This document shows, piece after piece, positions 1-13,337 of a DNA stretch of 64,000 bases. Each line of letters begins with the position of its first letter. The stretch's first letter is position 1. The notes under the pieces were generated by a model, which saw only the letters and a program-made list of their open reading frames with translations, was not told where the DNA came from and did not search any database. Location: positions 778,501 to 842,500 of the forward strand of contig OZ035961.1 of NCBI GenBank assembly GCA_964034945.1, in the 5' to 3' direction. The stretch is from Chrysopilus asiliformis (taxonomy: Eukaryota; Arthropoda; Insecta; Diptera; Rhagionidae). The position numbers and the translations under genes are program-made.

Positions 1-631
1 TTTCGTAAAATGTGCATTAGGCTACTTCCTTCAATGAAGCAACCAAACATGAAATGAAGTATTTGTAGAAATCAATGAGAAATCCAAATACATACTGAAG
101 TGTTGATATTTTCACTGTTGTACCAAAGTGGACTCCTAATGTATCGTTAAGTGCTATTTAAGCATAGAGTGTTTGTTTAGTGGCATATATACTACCCCAA
201 GCAAACTAATTTCACCAAGGGGTAAATTTTTGGGATTTTTAGAAATGGTTTGTATTTTTTCAGTTGGGTCATATTTATTTTAGATATTTCTATGGCTATT
301 ATATTTTTATAATACTTAAGGAAAAAAGATTTCCCCACCGAATTCTCTCAATTGATAATAGCAAAGTTTTTCTGTTCATATGTTCGGAAGAAATATTGAT
401 GCAGTATGATTTCGTTCTACACGGTTGTTACATTCCGAAGGAACAGCGTACACGTGGTAATATTTCAAATCGAAGTGCTCATAAAATCAACAAAATTGTT
501 GAAAAACTCCAAAGCTGCGAAATTTTCACTGCGTCAGGCAGCTACGAAACCGTACTATGAAAAACAACGCATGTCAATTTTTTTTAACACCGCGTGCAAA
601 CCAAAAAGTTATGTGAAATAAGGTAGGAACG
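1..631. other. noncoding AT-rich tract, no feature recognised
   Basis: An open frame runs through 264-560 on the plus strand, but it starts at a non-ATG codon, is of low complexity at its start and matches nothing I recognise. No repeat or RNA signal was seen. Confidence 0.3.
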
Positions 632-633
632 TA

Positions 634-889
634 CACTCAGAAAAATGTCCAGGTCAACTTTTTGTCAGGTTAACTCTGACCGCTAGCTGGCTTACAGACA
701 CCTCTGTAAGGTGTCTTCAACTCGTGCAGCTCCCAATGCCCTACCTCACCTGCTGGTCGCTTAATTTCAGAATTTCTCCGACTGCAGATCAACTCAGTTT
801 TACTTGCCCACATGCAGGCGAACGCGCGCCTGCCCGAGGCCAATTACGCCGTATATAGGTCGTCGAGTTAGCCTCCATTTTTCTGAGTG
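634..889 (+). mobile_element. 256-bp MITE, TIR CACTCAGAAAAATG
   Basis: The ends are CACTCAGAAAAATG and CATTTTTCTGAGTG, flanked on both sides by TA (632-633, 890-891). This is the pattern of a Tc1/mariner-type non-autonomous element. The interior is GC-richer than the surroundings and includes the hairpin CTTACAGACACCTCTGTAAG. An inverted second copy is at 48496-48767. There is no coding capacity. Confidence 0.8.
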
Positions 890-891
890 TA

Positions 892-3800
892 TATTTTTGT
901 CCAAAATATTTGAAATCTTTTTTCTCCTTTGACATTTGGAAATTTCGAATTTTGAAAAACTAGAGGCGCCCATTTGACGTACATATGAATAAAAATAAAT
1001 TTACTTAACCCGACCGAACCCTATAAGCATCGAAAATCTTCTAAATATTACTGAATACCGAAAATATAATACAGATACCAACCAATAGGGAAGTTTGAGG
1101 GGATTGCAAAATATTCTAATTATCGAGGAATTCGAATTATTGTCGTTCGACTTATCGAAGTTTCTCTATACATATATATTAATTAAATTGGCCCCAAAGA
1201 CGAGTTTTTCATAATTAAAATTAAATTATCAAAAATAATGCGATCTGACGTCAGAGGTTGTAGTGATCATTTCATAACATTTGCATCAAGCTTTGCATAA
1301 AAGATTGAAAACAGTGAAAAATTCTAGAAAATATACCCCTTTTACTTCATTGGCAAAATTCCACGGTAATAAGTTTTAATTTCCTATTTGGTTTCCTGTT
1401 GATCCACTTTCTTACCTACAATTTCAATCCAACCAAGCACAATCAACAAGCGATGTAATCAATTTGACAGGACATTCACGGTTCAATGTTCACATAAATC
1501 ATGTCATCATGTCACATTAGAGCGATACCATAGACCAACAGATTGATTTAATATTTTTCCCACAATTCTTCCCCTCACATGGTTCTGTTTACATTTCCAC
1601 GGGCTTATTCTTTGCTAACGAGAACAATTCACATATCTGTCTACAGAATCGTACTATAGTCGTACCTATATGTATAAAAAAATTCGAGTATTCAACTAGG
1701 TAGATAGGTATATCACATAGCAATGAATCCTGTAAAACAACACATCGTCAAGTTGAGATATGATATACGTTATGATATTTGTGGATATACTCGTATGCAC
1801 TTATCTTTGTCGATACGTTTTGGAAAAAGAAGGAAGTTAAAATAAAAGCTTTCGGCGAATAAAAAGATAAATGGAAAAAGTTTTACAGTCGTTCGGTCTC
1901 TCTCTCAACTAAAGGGTAATTGAAAGTAATTGAAGAAGTTTTTAACTCCTTCTGGGCAAGTCTAAGTTTTAAACAGTTTAATGATAGTATACGAGTTTTA
2001 ACCGATGACACATTTGAAACTACTTAAACAAAGTGAATAAGTTTTAAATAAACGCTTGTACATAGTCAGAGTAATTCAATCACATACATTGTCAAACTAA
2101 CATCAAATGATTTTAAAATATTTCAATGTGTCAAATAAGGTGAATATTTTATGAAAGGGAAAGCAATTCCTAACTGAACATTTTTTTCTTCCCTGAGATG
2201 TATCTAGAAACTCAAATTTTACTAGAAAAAGTTTTTGAAAAGAGAAAAAAATTTCAGAGACCACCATGTAAAACGGTGGCAGTTAGAATAAATTGTAGAA
2301 CAGTGTTTTTCAACCAGTAAGTTGGTACAAAAATAAACTAGTACACTGGGTGGTATACAAACGAAGAATGTTGGGAAATATAGCATAATTTGAATTATAT
2401 TTATTTAATTAATTAATAATTCCTGTTATTTCATGAAGAAAAAAATTAAAATCCTTTTACTTTATTACTCTATTTCATGACTTGAAAAATGATCTCCAGA
2501 AACTCCATGTGATGTGTAACATTTACTAAATAAAGCCACTCCTGGCTATTATGCCGTAATAAACATCCCAATTCATGACATCCAACCATTTTTAAACAAA
2601 ACGGAAAATTTTTCTATTTAGCGTTTATGACCTAAGAATTGCCAGACAAACCATGTGTAAATTTGTGCCACAACGTGATTTCATTTGTGTAATGTTTGTC
2701 TTTAGGTTTTTTTCCCCCATCTTGTATTTTTTTTCAACTTTTTTTTTGTGTTTGAAACATAGCCTCGCGAAACTTTTGCTTTTTATTCACGTCAAATCTG
2801 AACCTTTTTACATCATAGGACCTCTTACTTTCCATCACAATTGTGTGTTCGCAATATAAGTACCAGTATTTTAGTATCTAGCATGTTATACTCTAATTTT
2901 TAATTATCCTTGGAATTGTCCTTGACGTTGCTGCCTTCACCATTATTTCTACTGTTCTTTGCTGTTATTCGGTTTTAGAAACGTTAATTTTCCTTTTTAA
3001 TTGGTTTTTCATCTTTTATGAGTCGTACCGTGTGTGTTTATTACCCAATTTGAAATTTTACATCAGGAATTTCCACTGTGAGTGAGTAAATAGCATCAGC
3101 CGCACTGGCATAGTTACTGAAATACTGGAATGTTTTTATGCTCGCTTACAAAAACACGTAAGTTTTACTAGACCATTATACCTACTCCTGAAAATATCTG
3201 CAAACGAAGGCGAAGGAGACTAACACATTACAAATATATGCGCTACGAAAAAAAAATTAAAGAAAATATAAGTTGATATATGGATGTGGCTGGCAACCCA
3301 AAGGGGGCGGGGAAAAAAACTGGAAAAACGCTCATGAGAAATGAACTTTTTTTATACCAATGGGACTCCTTGTGAACTTTAAATTGAAGCGTAAAAACTT
3401 TATGGCGAATACTTAAGTTCCGCTTATGTGGGATTTAAGCTAGTTCGACATATGTATTAAATTTCACTTCAATTATGCTAGGTAAAGTAAGATGTTTATT
3501 AAACTATTTTACGTTCAAGCCAAGCAAATAATTGAAAGAGAAACACAGTTCTTAAAATTTTATCGTGTGAGAAAAATTAACTTTTGAGAAAGTTTTTGTG
3601 GAAAATGGCTTTTCAAATAAAGAAAAATCTACAACTGAAAAACAACTTTCGGATTTGGTAAAAAAAATATATAATTGCGCTCTTCCTCTTTAAGGTAGAA
3701 CATTTATATAAGATGATATTTCAGAACAATCGGTTAAGTGGCTTTCGAGTTATTTTTAAATAAACGCGCATTGCGAATCACGCTTCTCACAATAAATTTT

Positions 3801-5319
3801 AAAACTAAAGTATATTGCCTCACCATTATTGATGGAAATTCTTATTAAAAATGTAATTATTCAGAACCAAAAATACATTAACCAGAATGAAAACATCTGC
3901 ACTTAATCAACTAATTTATTTACGAAAAAAAACCCCAATCATCGTTTTTACGTGGATTTTTCTGTTGGTAATCAGAAAAACTGAAAAATTAACTCTATTG
4001 TCAGATAAACATGATATCAGCTCTTTCAAGTTTTATTTAAAATATGTTTTAACGACAGATTTTTTTACAATATTCATAGTAACTATTACGCTTGTATGAA
4101 CAAAATGCAATTAGGGCATGTTAAGAACAGAATGAGTTCGTTTGTAATTGCGTAAGCATTAACCTTAAATAAAATTGTATCCTTCAACTCGGAAATTATT
4201 TACGAATCTGTAAAGGTATAAAATACCACAGAGTGTCGCAAAAAAATAATATCGATTGCTGTCAAAATCAGAATTGCATATTAAAATGTTGTCAATTTTA
4301 GCAAATACTTTTCAGATTACCAATCAATGAATGGGGAATATCATATTAAAATGAATTAATATTGGCAAAATATTAATTGAATGTTTTTTTTTTCACCTAA
4401 GCCATTTAATTATCGCTTAATCGAATGCGAATTATAATTATTTATTTAATGACACTGCACTATGATTGATTTTAATTGTATTATAGACGTGGTTTTATTA
4501 AATATGTATGAGCTTTGGTTACATTCGGTTTTAAATAGGCCCTTTAACACACCATTCTGAAAATCATTTGAGCAATTCCAATTTCATTTCATTAACATAA
4601 CATATCCGTTAGTGTGTGCAAAGTAATTGACCAAAGTGGAGATAGTGTTATGCTAAAATCATATTCACCAATAAATATGATTACTATCTATATTAGACTG
4701 GCAACACAAGAGAACCGAAAAACCATATTATCTCGAATAAAGTCATTTCGCTTAAAATTCAGTTGACCAATTTAGCTAAAGTGTATAATATTAGCTAATA
4801 TTCATTAACTGATATGACTCCAGCAACAAATAACATCCCCTTTTACAAAATAAGCATTTGACACGGATTTGTGTATGGGAATACGAATTGTAATTGTATG
4901 AAATTTGGACTTCATTAGATCTACTGGGTTGAGTAATGAAGGTCAAAATGCCAAAAGCAATTAGGTCTAACATTCATATGCACTATAGAATGAATAATGA
5001 AAATATTACAAATCAGAGATATTATCACTAACTTTAATTCAAATGTGTGTCAATTTGTGTTGTGTCCTACCAAGTTGTGGCTACACGCCTACAATTACGG
5101 TAGCTACTTTCAATGAGACTAATGAAAATTTATATATAAATTTTACAAAAAAAATGGAACAAAATGAAATTAGTTTCCAAGGCTGTAAATGAATAGAGAA
5201 CCTATGTTACTACTTAATATACAAAAGAAGTTAATAGGAAATTTAAAAAAAAATTCCTGAACTCTAACAATGTATTTCCAAAATGTTTTTAGATACCAAA
5301 AGTGATTGCCATCTTCGGG
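892..5319. other. AT-rich noncoding tract (possible 3' beat intron)
   Basis: I saw no convincing exon, RNA or mobile element. The 3' exons of the beat gene should lie downstream of 6436 on the minus strand, so they may be in this tract or beyond the window start. The two longer minus frames here (4791-4973, 5170-5400) do not resemble Beat sequence. Confidence 0.35.
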
Positions 5320-5625
5320 GAATATTGGTAAGATCCTATAAGGATAACGTGTATGTCCTTTGTAAAAACTTTTATTTAGTTTGCTATCGTGTCTGTCCAT
5401 CTGTCCGTCATGGTCTAATCTTGCACTCTAATTTGACCCACTCCTATTCATCCGATTGACTTGAAATTTTGCGTAAGTCCGATGACAATACAATATTTTT
5501 ACTACTTCGTCCTTGCAAGGATACGGAAAGGTCCTGTAAGGATAACATGATTATCCTTTTCCTCAAATTTTTCGGAAGAAATCTCATATAGAGGTTGGGT
5601 TGCTAAATCCGATTCGTATTTCTGG
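5320..5625 (+). mobile_element. family C repeat, copy 1 (partial)
   Basis: This copy shares with 56340-56640 the ordered blocks CTTTTATTTAG, a short GTCTGTC core, TTGACTTGAAATTTTGC, AAGTCCGATGACAATACAAT, CTTCGTCCTTG and TCCTGTAAGGATAAC. It has one unit of the segment that is tripled in the second copy. No open frame of note. Confidence 0.65.
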
Positions 5626-5696
5626 GTTTTTTTTTGTGTTTCTTAAAAGTCTACAAATTACTTATACCGGAAACCACGGCTCCACATGGTTGTTTA
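5626..5696 (+). repeat. 70-bp direct repeat, left flank of family A copy 1
   Basis: A T-tract, GTGTTTCTTAAAAGTC and CCACGGCTCCACATGG occur here and again at 6264-6333, immediately bracketing the family A element. The two copies differ by a short indel and otherwise look nearly identical. Confidence 0.9.
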
Positions 5697-6264
5697 TACC
5701 CGTATGGTGAAACCAAAGGGTATACTAACTTTGCCTTACCGTTTGTAACGCCAAGATCCCGTCATCGCACACAAAAATGAATTACACCAGTGTGTTTAGA
5801 ATGATGAAAAAAGTTGAATTTAGCATGTCCGTCCGTCCGTCTGTCCGTCTGTTCTTTCGTCCGTCTGTCCGTCTGTCCGTCTGTCCGTCTGTCCGTCCGT
5901 CTGTGGCGCGGATTGCGGGTGCACGGATTGAGCTACAGACTTGAAATTTTGCACAGATCCGTTTTTCGTAAAATGCGAGGCGTTAATGGGCAAAAATGGA
6001 CCATTAGGGGGTTACCCCCATACGAACGAAAACGTTTTTTGCGAATGATGCATCCTATCAAAAAAAGTGCAAGAACAAAAGTTGTTTAGGACATGATTCT
6101 ACATTAAAGTTCCATACATCAAAATCCAATTGGAACAAGTTCTAAAAAAATCTTATTGGAAAGTTTGACTCAAAGTGGAATTTTGATACAACTGTTTGCG
6201 TTCACTTAAATCATCATACGGGTTTTCAATAATTGCCAGATTGGCAATTATAGCTTTTGTCATG
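5695..6264 (+). mobile_element. mini-me-like family A element, copy 1
   Basis: It begins TATACCCGTATGGTGAAACC, followed by AAGGGTATAC, and ends with CAATTATAGCTTTTGT. The centre (5827-5904) is a GTCC/GTCT tandem array, followed by the conserved block GGCGCGGATTGCGGG and TTGAAATTTTGCACAGATCC. The combination of a terminal TA-rich palindrome and a (GTCY)n core is that of the dipteran mini-me elements. Open frames through the array only reflect the 4-bp repeat and are not genes. Confidence 0.8.
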
Positions 6265-6333
6265 TTTTTTTTTTGTGTTTCTTAAAAGTCTACAAATTAC
6301 ATACCGGAAACCACGGCTCCACATGGTTGTTTT
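6264..6333 (+). repeat. 70-bp direct repeat, right flank of family A copy 1
   Basis: Partner of 5626-5696. It starts with ten T and GTGTTTCTTAAAAGTC and ends GGCTCCACATGGTTG, directly after the 3' end of the element. Confidence 0.9.
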
Positions 6334-6435
6334 AATATAAAACATGATTTCTTATCATATGATATTTAATTTTTTAAGACAACCGCTAAGTGAACTTATC
6401 TATTTATTAAGTTAAATGAATTAATTTCAAATTAC

Positions 6436-6569
6436 CACAATATTATTTAGTGTTAGTGTCAATTCTGCTCGTGGTCGAGATGGTGGAGAGCTACAATTTG
6501 CACGTAAAACATCGCCCGGTTCATAGCGATCATGATCTGTCCAAAGCGATGGCCTTTTCTCAGGCGGTT
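6436..6569 (-). CDS. beaten-path family Ig protein, exon starting Ig domain 2
   Basis: This exon is shorter than 60 codons. The acceptor is CTTACAG before 6569 and the donor is GTAATT after 6436. Starting in phase 1 it reads PPEKRPSLWTDHDRYEPGDV, then LRANCSSPPSRPRAELTLTL and NNIV, ending in phase 0 (45 codons with the donated base). The RYEPGDVLRANC block with its Cys is the start of the second Ig-like domain in several Beat proteins. The 5' phase fits exon 25933-26068, so the two are separated by a 19.4-kb intron that holds both caspase-like genes and several mobile elements. The following exon with the second Cys was not identified between 1 and 6435. Confidence 0.82.
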
Positions 6570-9500
6570 CTGTAAGATACAGAAATTTAAAATTTGATTA
6601 GTTTTGAAAAAATATAAGTAATCTTATAAATAAATCTTTTTTCCAAAATACTAAAAAAATGTATATATAAATTGTTCAAATTATGACTTGAAAGTTGACA
6701 ACTAAAGAAATTCAGCACTAACTTGACTAATCGTCATTTACTGCATTTTTATTTTCAGTTGGAATTTAAACAATATCAAAAGTATTAAGAAAATATAATT
6801 AAACTCAGTTTATAGCTTATAAATTACAAATGTCGAAATCATTTGAAAATCATTCAAACTATCAACTTTATTGCCTAATTCTATCGGTCACATATCGTAA
6901 ATGCCATCACTTTAAATATGATTAACATAAAAAATGTCAGCTAATTGAAATGAATTTACATTGCCTGTGCTCCATATCCAGATTAACCTAAATACGAAAA
7001 GTGCATAGTTAACAAATTTATAGCGATACTTTCTGGGAAAATTGTGTATGTGTGTGTGAATGGTGTTTATTTAAGTGAGAAGAAGAAAATGGGAGGTACA
7101 AGTATCCCCAAAAGACTAAGAAATCAGACTCATCCGGCAGATTAACGAGGAACATCTTTAGCGCTTTCAAGTGATATTACTTGGCGGAATACATTCATTC
7201 GTCCATTCGGCCATTCATTCACCCAATGTAATGTGCCAGCAACGATCTGGAATGTATTCCCTGGTCCTCATTTCGATTCGATATAATATAGGTCTGCCCG
7301 CATCCCGCGAACTCTGCCACACAACAGACTGCCTCATTTGTAGGGAATCAGTCCCCACTGGGTCTGGACGGTTGATAAGATAACAAACAACTTCTGAAAA
7401 TAAATTTTCTATAAAAAGCGACGAATAAATAAACTCCTGAAGAAATGTGTCTCGATGCCTTCCTTCCGGATGAAATAAATGGTCCAGGCAAGAAAATTGA
7501 GAACGAGATGGGAAACCTCCGCATGAGATGACGGGACAAAGGGAACAAACTGCCACAATACGATACGTACTATTGAAAGGACTAAGAATCTATGCTGTGT
7601 ACCATCTGTCGGTTTGGTTTGAAATTGTCGTGGTTATGGCCAGTGAGCCATGGGTCGTCTCACGCCGGAAAATCCAGAGGCGATAGCCGCACGGATGGTG
7701 GAGACTTGAAATGTAAGTCCCAAGGAGCTATTCCGGGTGACAAGAGGCAACAGCACCACTAGCAGCAGCAGCAGCAGGGGAACATACTATAGTGGTTAGC
7801 ATAAAATTTGTTTGAGGAAAGATCGAAATAGTAAAACGACAACCACGATGACGGTTGTGGACATAAATATATATTTGTATATTCCTTTTCTGCGGCAAAA
7901 AAGGATACGAAATAAGGCGAGAGGATGAGCGGTGGCCAGGCCACACGAACCATTTCATCTCCATCGTATGCTAATTCAAGCCCATCCTAAAGATTGTGTC
8001 AATAACTTTGACAAAACAAACACAAACAAATTTTCATACCCTTCATCCTTACATCCTGAGGCCAATTTCCAATTTTTTCTCAAATGTTTTCTCCTTTTTT
8101 TCTCACTTTTTTGTTGTTGTCTTGCTAAGTTCAGTGCTATGTATTTTTTTTCTTCTGTCGATAGTGTTTTGCTCCCAACGCCATTGTTATTTTGTTTCTT
8201 TTCTTATAGTTCTGTACGGTCCTTTGCCCTTTGGTTTTTCTTACGTTACACAATGTGGAACCACTCAACTACGCATCAATATCATTGTGATGGAATAAGG
8301 AGGTTAAAAGGGACAACTTGTACGATTTTTGTTTGCTTACCGGCGCTCCCTGAATGAATTCTCCAGGTGGCGTCATGTGTCACACTTTTTTCCCCCTTTT
8401 CTGTATGTGCTTTGCATAAAGGTTTTATGTTGTAGACAACGATCTGCAAAGTGGTCACAAAATAAAAGCAAAAAAACGTGCAAAGGTACAACGATGCCCG
8501 GATTTTTAGGTTACCGAAATAATGAAGTTAGATGGCATGGCATAACACTCAAATTAAGTGCTCGATGTCACTTTGCGTCCGTGTTCTGATTGCCTTGAAT
8601 TTGATTAAATAACACTTTTTTGTCGCAATGAAATTTTCCCATCTTCGTCAGGAACAAAAACATCCAATTTAAGAAAAAAAAATTCTGTGCACTGGAATGC
8701 TTTAATCAATTCAATTTTTTCGCCAACATTTTTTACACAGTATTTATTGGAACTCAAAAAACATCATTCCGTTTTCCCCGATTTCGTTCAATCATATTTT
8801 AATAACAGTTACCAGAATTATTTATTTTTTCAAATGCAGGTCGGTATGGTAGAGACACATTTTAAAAGGCTAGAACGACGCAAAAGTAATAAAAGGATTT
8901 TTTTTAAATATCTTCAAATTTTCGCACAAAATCTTTAGCTTGAGTGGCATTTAAGTTTAGTCTGAGTATTTTTGCAAGAAATTTGAGGATCCAAATCTAC
9001 CCTCTAACATTTAATAATTTAAAGCAGTGTTGTCTAATTTATAGCTCACCAAACTCCTCAGATGTTAAAATTTTTTATCCGCAATTATGACAAATATTCT
9101 CACATTTTAAGCTGTGCCTCCTATAAGCTTATCAAACAGCGAGAGGAAAATTAGCTGTGGGCTGTTTTTTTTCCTTTTGTAGAAAATTTTTAAAATGGAA
9201 ATTTATAATGTTTGGAATGTGATTAGAACAGAGAAAAAATATTTGATTTTAAGCGCTATTACAATGCCTTGGTCTTCTATTACGGAGTTCTGGCAGGATG
9301 GACTCTTTTCTTTCAGTATTCGCGAGAACAATTAATAAAATGAGACGAAAAAATAAAAAATAAAAGGGTAGAAAGTTTATTTGAAATCAAAATTTTGTAC
9401 TCCACTGTGTTCACATGACGTCAGCTTGCTAAAGAAAACGTGACTGAAAAAATTCCGAGTAATGTAATTCTACCCACATAAGCTGGACATCACTGATTAT

Positions 9501-11791
9501 AGTAATTACTCATGACCGTTGAACGATTTTTTAAGAGTCGATCCAATTTGAAGTTCAACGGAAAAAAATTAAAAAAGATTGCCCGATTTTTTATTTATTA
9601 CTTTTAAGTAAATTTTGTTGAGATAATTCATTTTTAAATCAGTTCAAAATGTTACATTTTGTTTCAGTTATCAGGACTGTAAAAAAACTAAAACTTTGAA
9701 AAGTACATAAAATCTTGTCGGCATACAGTGCGTTTCAAATAGCATCCATTAAGTTTAATTCACATTATTATTCGCTTGACGCCCTCGTAAATAAGTAAGA
9801 CAAGGGCCTGGATAAAAAAAAATATTACTAAAAACAACAAAAGCAGAAACAGTTTGTTATCTTAAGTAAAAAAAAACAACGCATTCCTTGACATATCTAT
9901 CTGGTGCCTTTTTTTCCTTAACAGATAATCCATAAAGAACTACCCCTGAGAACGACGTCGACGTCTAAAGAACAGTCCAGCAGTATTTTGTTAGAAAATA
10001 AGAAAAAAAGTGGAAAGTTTCGCAATTGTCTTCCGCTGCGTCGATAAATCAACGCGTTTTCCGGCTATGAAAGCTCACGTTGAAGCTTCAAATAACGAGG
10101 ACAGGAAGTTTCTGAATCAGATATCACACAACAAACTTAAGCAAGAAGGACCTCAATCCCGACCTACTTTCCACGATTACGCAACAACATTCGTCCAAAT
10201 ACCCCAACAATCTTAACGTGTGATGATGGTGTCGCGCATGGAGCAGAGCTTGTTTCAAAATAGGAGCCACGCGAAAAAAAACATTCTATAGTAGCATTGT
10301 AATGGTAAGATGAAATGCTCAGAGTCTAGAGGTTATATTTATGTGAGAATACTATGCGAGCACCATGGCTAAAAGGATCTTTTATAGGACTCGTTTAGCA
10401 TTGCTCAAGCCATAAATCTCTCAGCGCGTGCATTGAAGGAAGGATTCTGGGCGCTATAGAAAAACCAACTGATCCTTTGGCTACAGCATCCTGTGTACAA
10501 AAGACGTGAAAGCGTGCAGCAAACATTTCGCTCAACACCGATACCAAAAATCGTCTTTTATTTTGGGAAAACAAAAAGAGATTCCTACTACCTATTACCT
10601 CCAGCAGGATATTATTTAACAAAAGATATGAATGTGGTGCGAATAGTAGCTAGTTCGGCCACCCATTCACTCGCCTGCTAGGTTTTGTATTTTGTTTTTT
10701 GTCACAAATGTCTCAAGGTGCCTGCCTGCTTAACAAAATGTTCATCTCCCTCAATCCTCTACATCACTGAATTCTTTTTTCCCCAATTCTACATTTCACA
10801 ATACTTTTATTTATATGGTTTTGTGATGAAATGAGTTTCCTTCAAAACATATAAAAGGATAGTATGAGACAAAACAAAAAAAAAGCATTTCAACACGTAC
10901 AAATAACCTTTCATGTCGAGCCCATTAATAAATATCCTGTTATGTTGCTTATATTTCCCACACCTCCAAACCCCTCTCCATGGGAAACACACACACACAC
11001 ACGCAATACACTAATAATGTGAGACAGAACACAGCTTTAGGCCGCCTTCAACGCTAACGTGATGAAGAATAAGTTTCTATACCTATCCATAAAATACAAA
11101 TACACAAAAATTTCCCACTCATCCCTATTCAAGATGAACATTTAGTCCTGCCTGTTACAGTGGATGATCGAAGTTAAATCCAGCACTTGCCAGAGAAAAA
11201 GCATGAACCTATGCCCCTTTTGTCGTTGTTCACCCTTCCGCGAGTCATGCTTAAAAAAAGGATAAAACAGAAAGCCACTCTTCTGTGCTACTTATGAGAT
11301 CGTGTAACTGAAACTGAAAGATGCATGACTCTGGGAAACAGCTATTATAAAGTTGTACATAAGTCTCCCGGCAGTCCTTTGGATCAACGGGATACGATGG
11401 CATTCGTATAATGATGGGCTCGAAAAAAAAGCAAACCGAAGCTAACCGAAAGCGTGTGTGTTCTCCAACATAACATCCATAGCATAAAATCGAACCGTGA
11501 GATTCAAACTCTCACTGAAAAGGAACAAATTTTTCGGTTAGATACCGAACCCATCCCTCATCATCAATAAAACAAAGGAAAAGAAAATCAAATTTTGATT
11601 TAGAGTATAAGCTTTATGAAAATCAAATCGCGGGAGTATCAACAGTATTGCCAATAATACGGAAAAGTCAATTTCATCTAGAAGTGATTCCCTACACTAC
11701 CCTTGAAAATTTTGATTTTGAACAATTAGGGCTATGATATATCAAGTGCGTAACATTGTCGCATTGTGCGCTTTTCAAAGGCAGCCAAGCA

Positions 11792-11900
11792 AATTTAAAC
11801 GCTTTTCCTTCTACAAAAGTTATATATTTGAACAATCAAACAAATAAAATAAGAACAAATGTGGCATAAAACTATTTGTGGAAGGAAAAACGTTTAAATT
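11792..11900. repeat. hairpin with 26-bp arms
   Basis: Arms 11792-11817 and 11875-11900 pair over 26 bp with one mismatch and one G-U possibility, around a 57-nt loop. The overall size is close to that of an insect pre-miRNA, but the loop is long and the arms are not otherwise recognised. Confidence 0.5.
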
Positions 11901-12427
11901 CACTTAGATGTCTTTAAAAATTGCGAAAAAAACCAATATAGAAGATTTCGCAATTTTCTTGTGAAGAAAAGAAGATTAATACATCAAAACAATTTTCCTA
12001 TAAACAAGGAACCGAACTTTTGAGTAGGTTAAAAGTAGTTTATGTTCGAGTTACCTATTTTTCTTTTAAATCATGGAAGTCAGATGTAAATCCTTCGAAA
12101 TTCGTTTGTAGGGGCAAATAAATAAATATCACATAAATGAATAAATATTTAGAAGTACATTCAAAAAAATTTCCTATGTTTTTTATTGATTATGTCGGAT
12201 GTTGATTAAGTATAGAGAATTTTTTGAAGGGTGAACCTCAAGAAATTGTGGATTGCGTTAGAATACATAAATGTGTAACGTTATGGTATACTTGAGATAA
12301 AAAGATTACACGCATCAAAAGGGTTAAAGTTTTGGTGGTTAAGTGCTTTCATTCAACCATTTATCCATTCAGGGCTTTTCTTTCAAAAAATATTATTCGT
12401 GGTAATGTTTTTCCCCGGTTCCACATC

Positions 12428-12616
12428 TCACCGCATCTCTGACTCATTATCCGAATACTCATACTGTGTGGAATCATCATTTTCCAACAGAAGCTCTTCT
12501 GCATCCGCAATATCTTTTGACATTTCAGAAAATTTCAAAAGGACCTCAAATCGTTGTCGGTTCTCCCTTGGCACAACATATCCACAGATTGTGTTGACAG
12601 TCCTTTTGTTATTACG
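12428..12616 (-). pseudogene. possible decayed coding remnant with acidic C-terminus
   Basis: A 62-codon open stretch on the minus strand includes VPRENRQRFEVLLKFSEM and an acidic end (ADAEELLLENDDSTQYEY) before a TGA. The same frame continues upstream past an in-frame TGA at 12617-12619 into another open stretch (RCLAARQVCQHYKLL). No ATG or splice site restores it. It looks protein-like but I cannot name a family. A plus-strand frame over the same bases is an alternative. Confidence 0.25.
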
Positions 12617-13337
12617 TCAAAGTAGTTTATAATGTTGACAAACTTGTCGAGCTGCGAGACAACGGAGAACCCATCCTTCCAGGACACATCGGTTTGCTTG
12701 GTTAAACCTTCACCATTTTATGTACTCATATTTGATATCTCTTATAGTTTCTTGTTGATGATGGGTTTTTTTTCTATTTAGCTCCTATTTTGCTTCATCT
12801 ATTATCTCATATTTCTTTAGATGATTTTTTGTGTTTTTTACCCATTTGTGAAAACTTTACGAATGTGTGGGGGAGGGGAAGGTATACTTTTTCTCTCTAA
12901 AGATGAGATGAAAAGTTATAGATGTTAGCAGCCGCTAGTTGAAAACATTTTCCGCACTTAACACGTCACAGTGTGTGCCATCCTGTGATACAAATAAAAC
13001 CTAAACGGGACGACAATTCCTTTAGCTGACTGTGAAGATGATAAGTTGAGCAGAAAAAAACTGTTTGCAAAAAGTTTTTCAAGTTTTTAGCTTTTGTTGA
13101 GAGTTTTTTTCTTTTTTCTTTTCCGTATCGCATTTCACAGAGAGCAAAAAACTCGTACGAGTTTTGAAAATGTACAAATTTTTCTTTCCAAGATTTATTT
13201 TTATCAAAAAAAAAATCAGCTCCACTTCAGCCCTGATACCGGAAATTCGTTACTTTTTTCTTTCAAAATATTTTTACTTCTGAATTCCTGCAAATTCTTT
13301 GCAGATGAAATGAATCTTATAAAGTATTTCAATCATA

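Larger units (their letters stand above)
6570..13337. other. beat intron, noncoding; local GC-richer patch 7080-8580
   Basis: No supported gene. The patch 7080-8580 is richer in GC and carries several overlapping open frames on both strands, a short CAG run near 7763 and no recognisable protein. The frame at 10010-10216 (+) starts at a non-ATG codon and matches nothing I know. The palindrome GACGTCGACGTC lies at 9954-9965. Confidence 0.35.

Noticed and set aside
4791..4973. Minus frame with QIRVKC, considered as the missing second-Cys beat exon
   Set aside because: The surrounding residues do not fit Beat proteins and the splice phase and borders do not match.
5827..5904. CRISPR-like or satellite array
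   Set aside because: The repeat unit is 4 bp and lies inside a dispersed eukaryotic element.
7728..7964. Minus frame with Ala run and aromatic residues
   Set aside because: The Ala run comes from a short CAG/CTG repeat, and overlapping frames on both strands are equally open.
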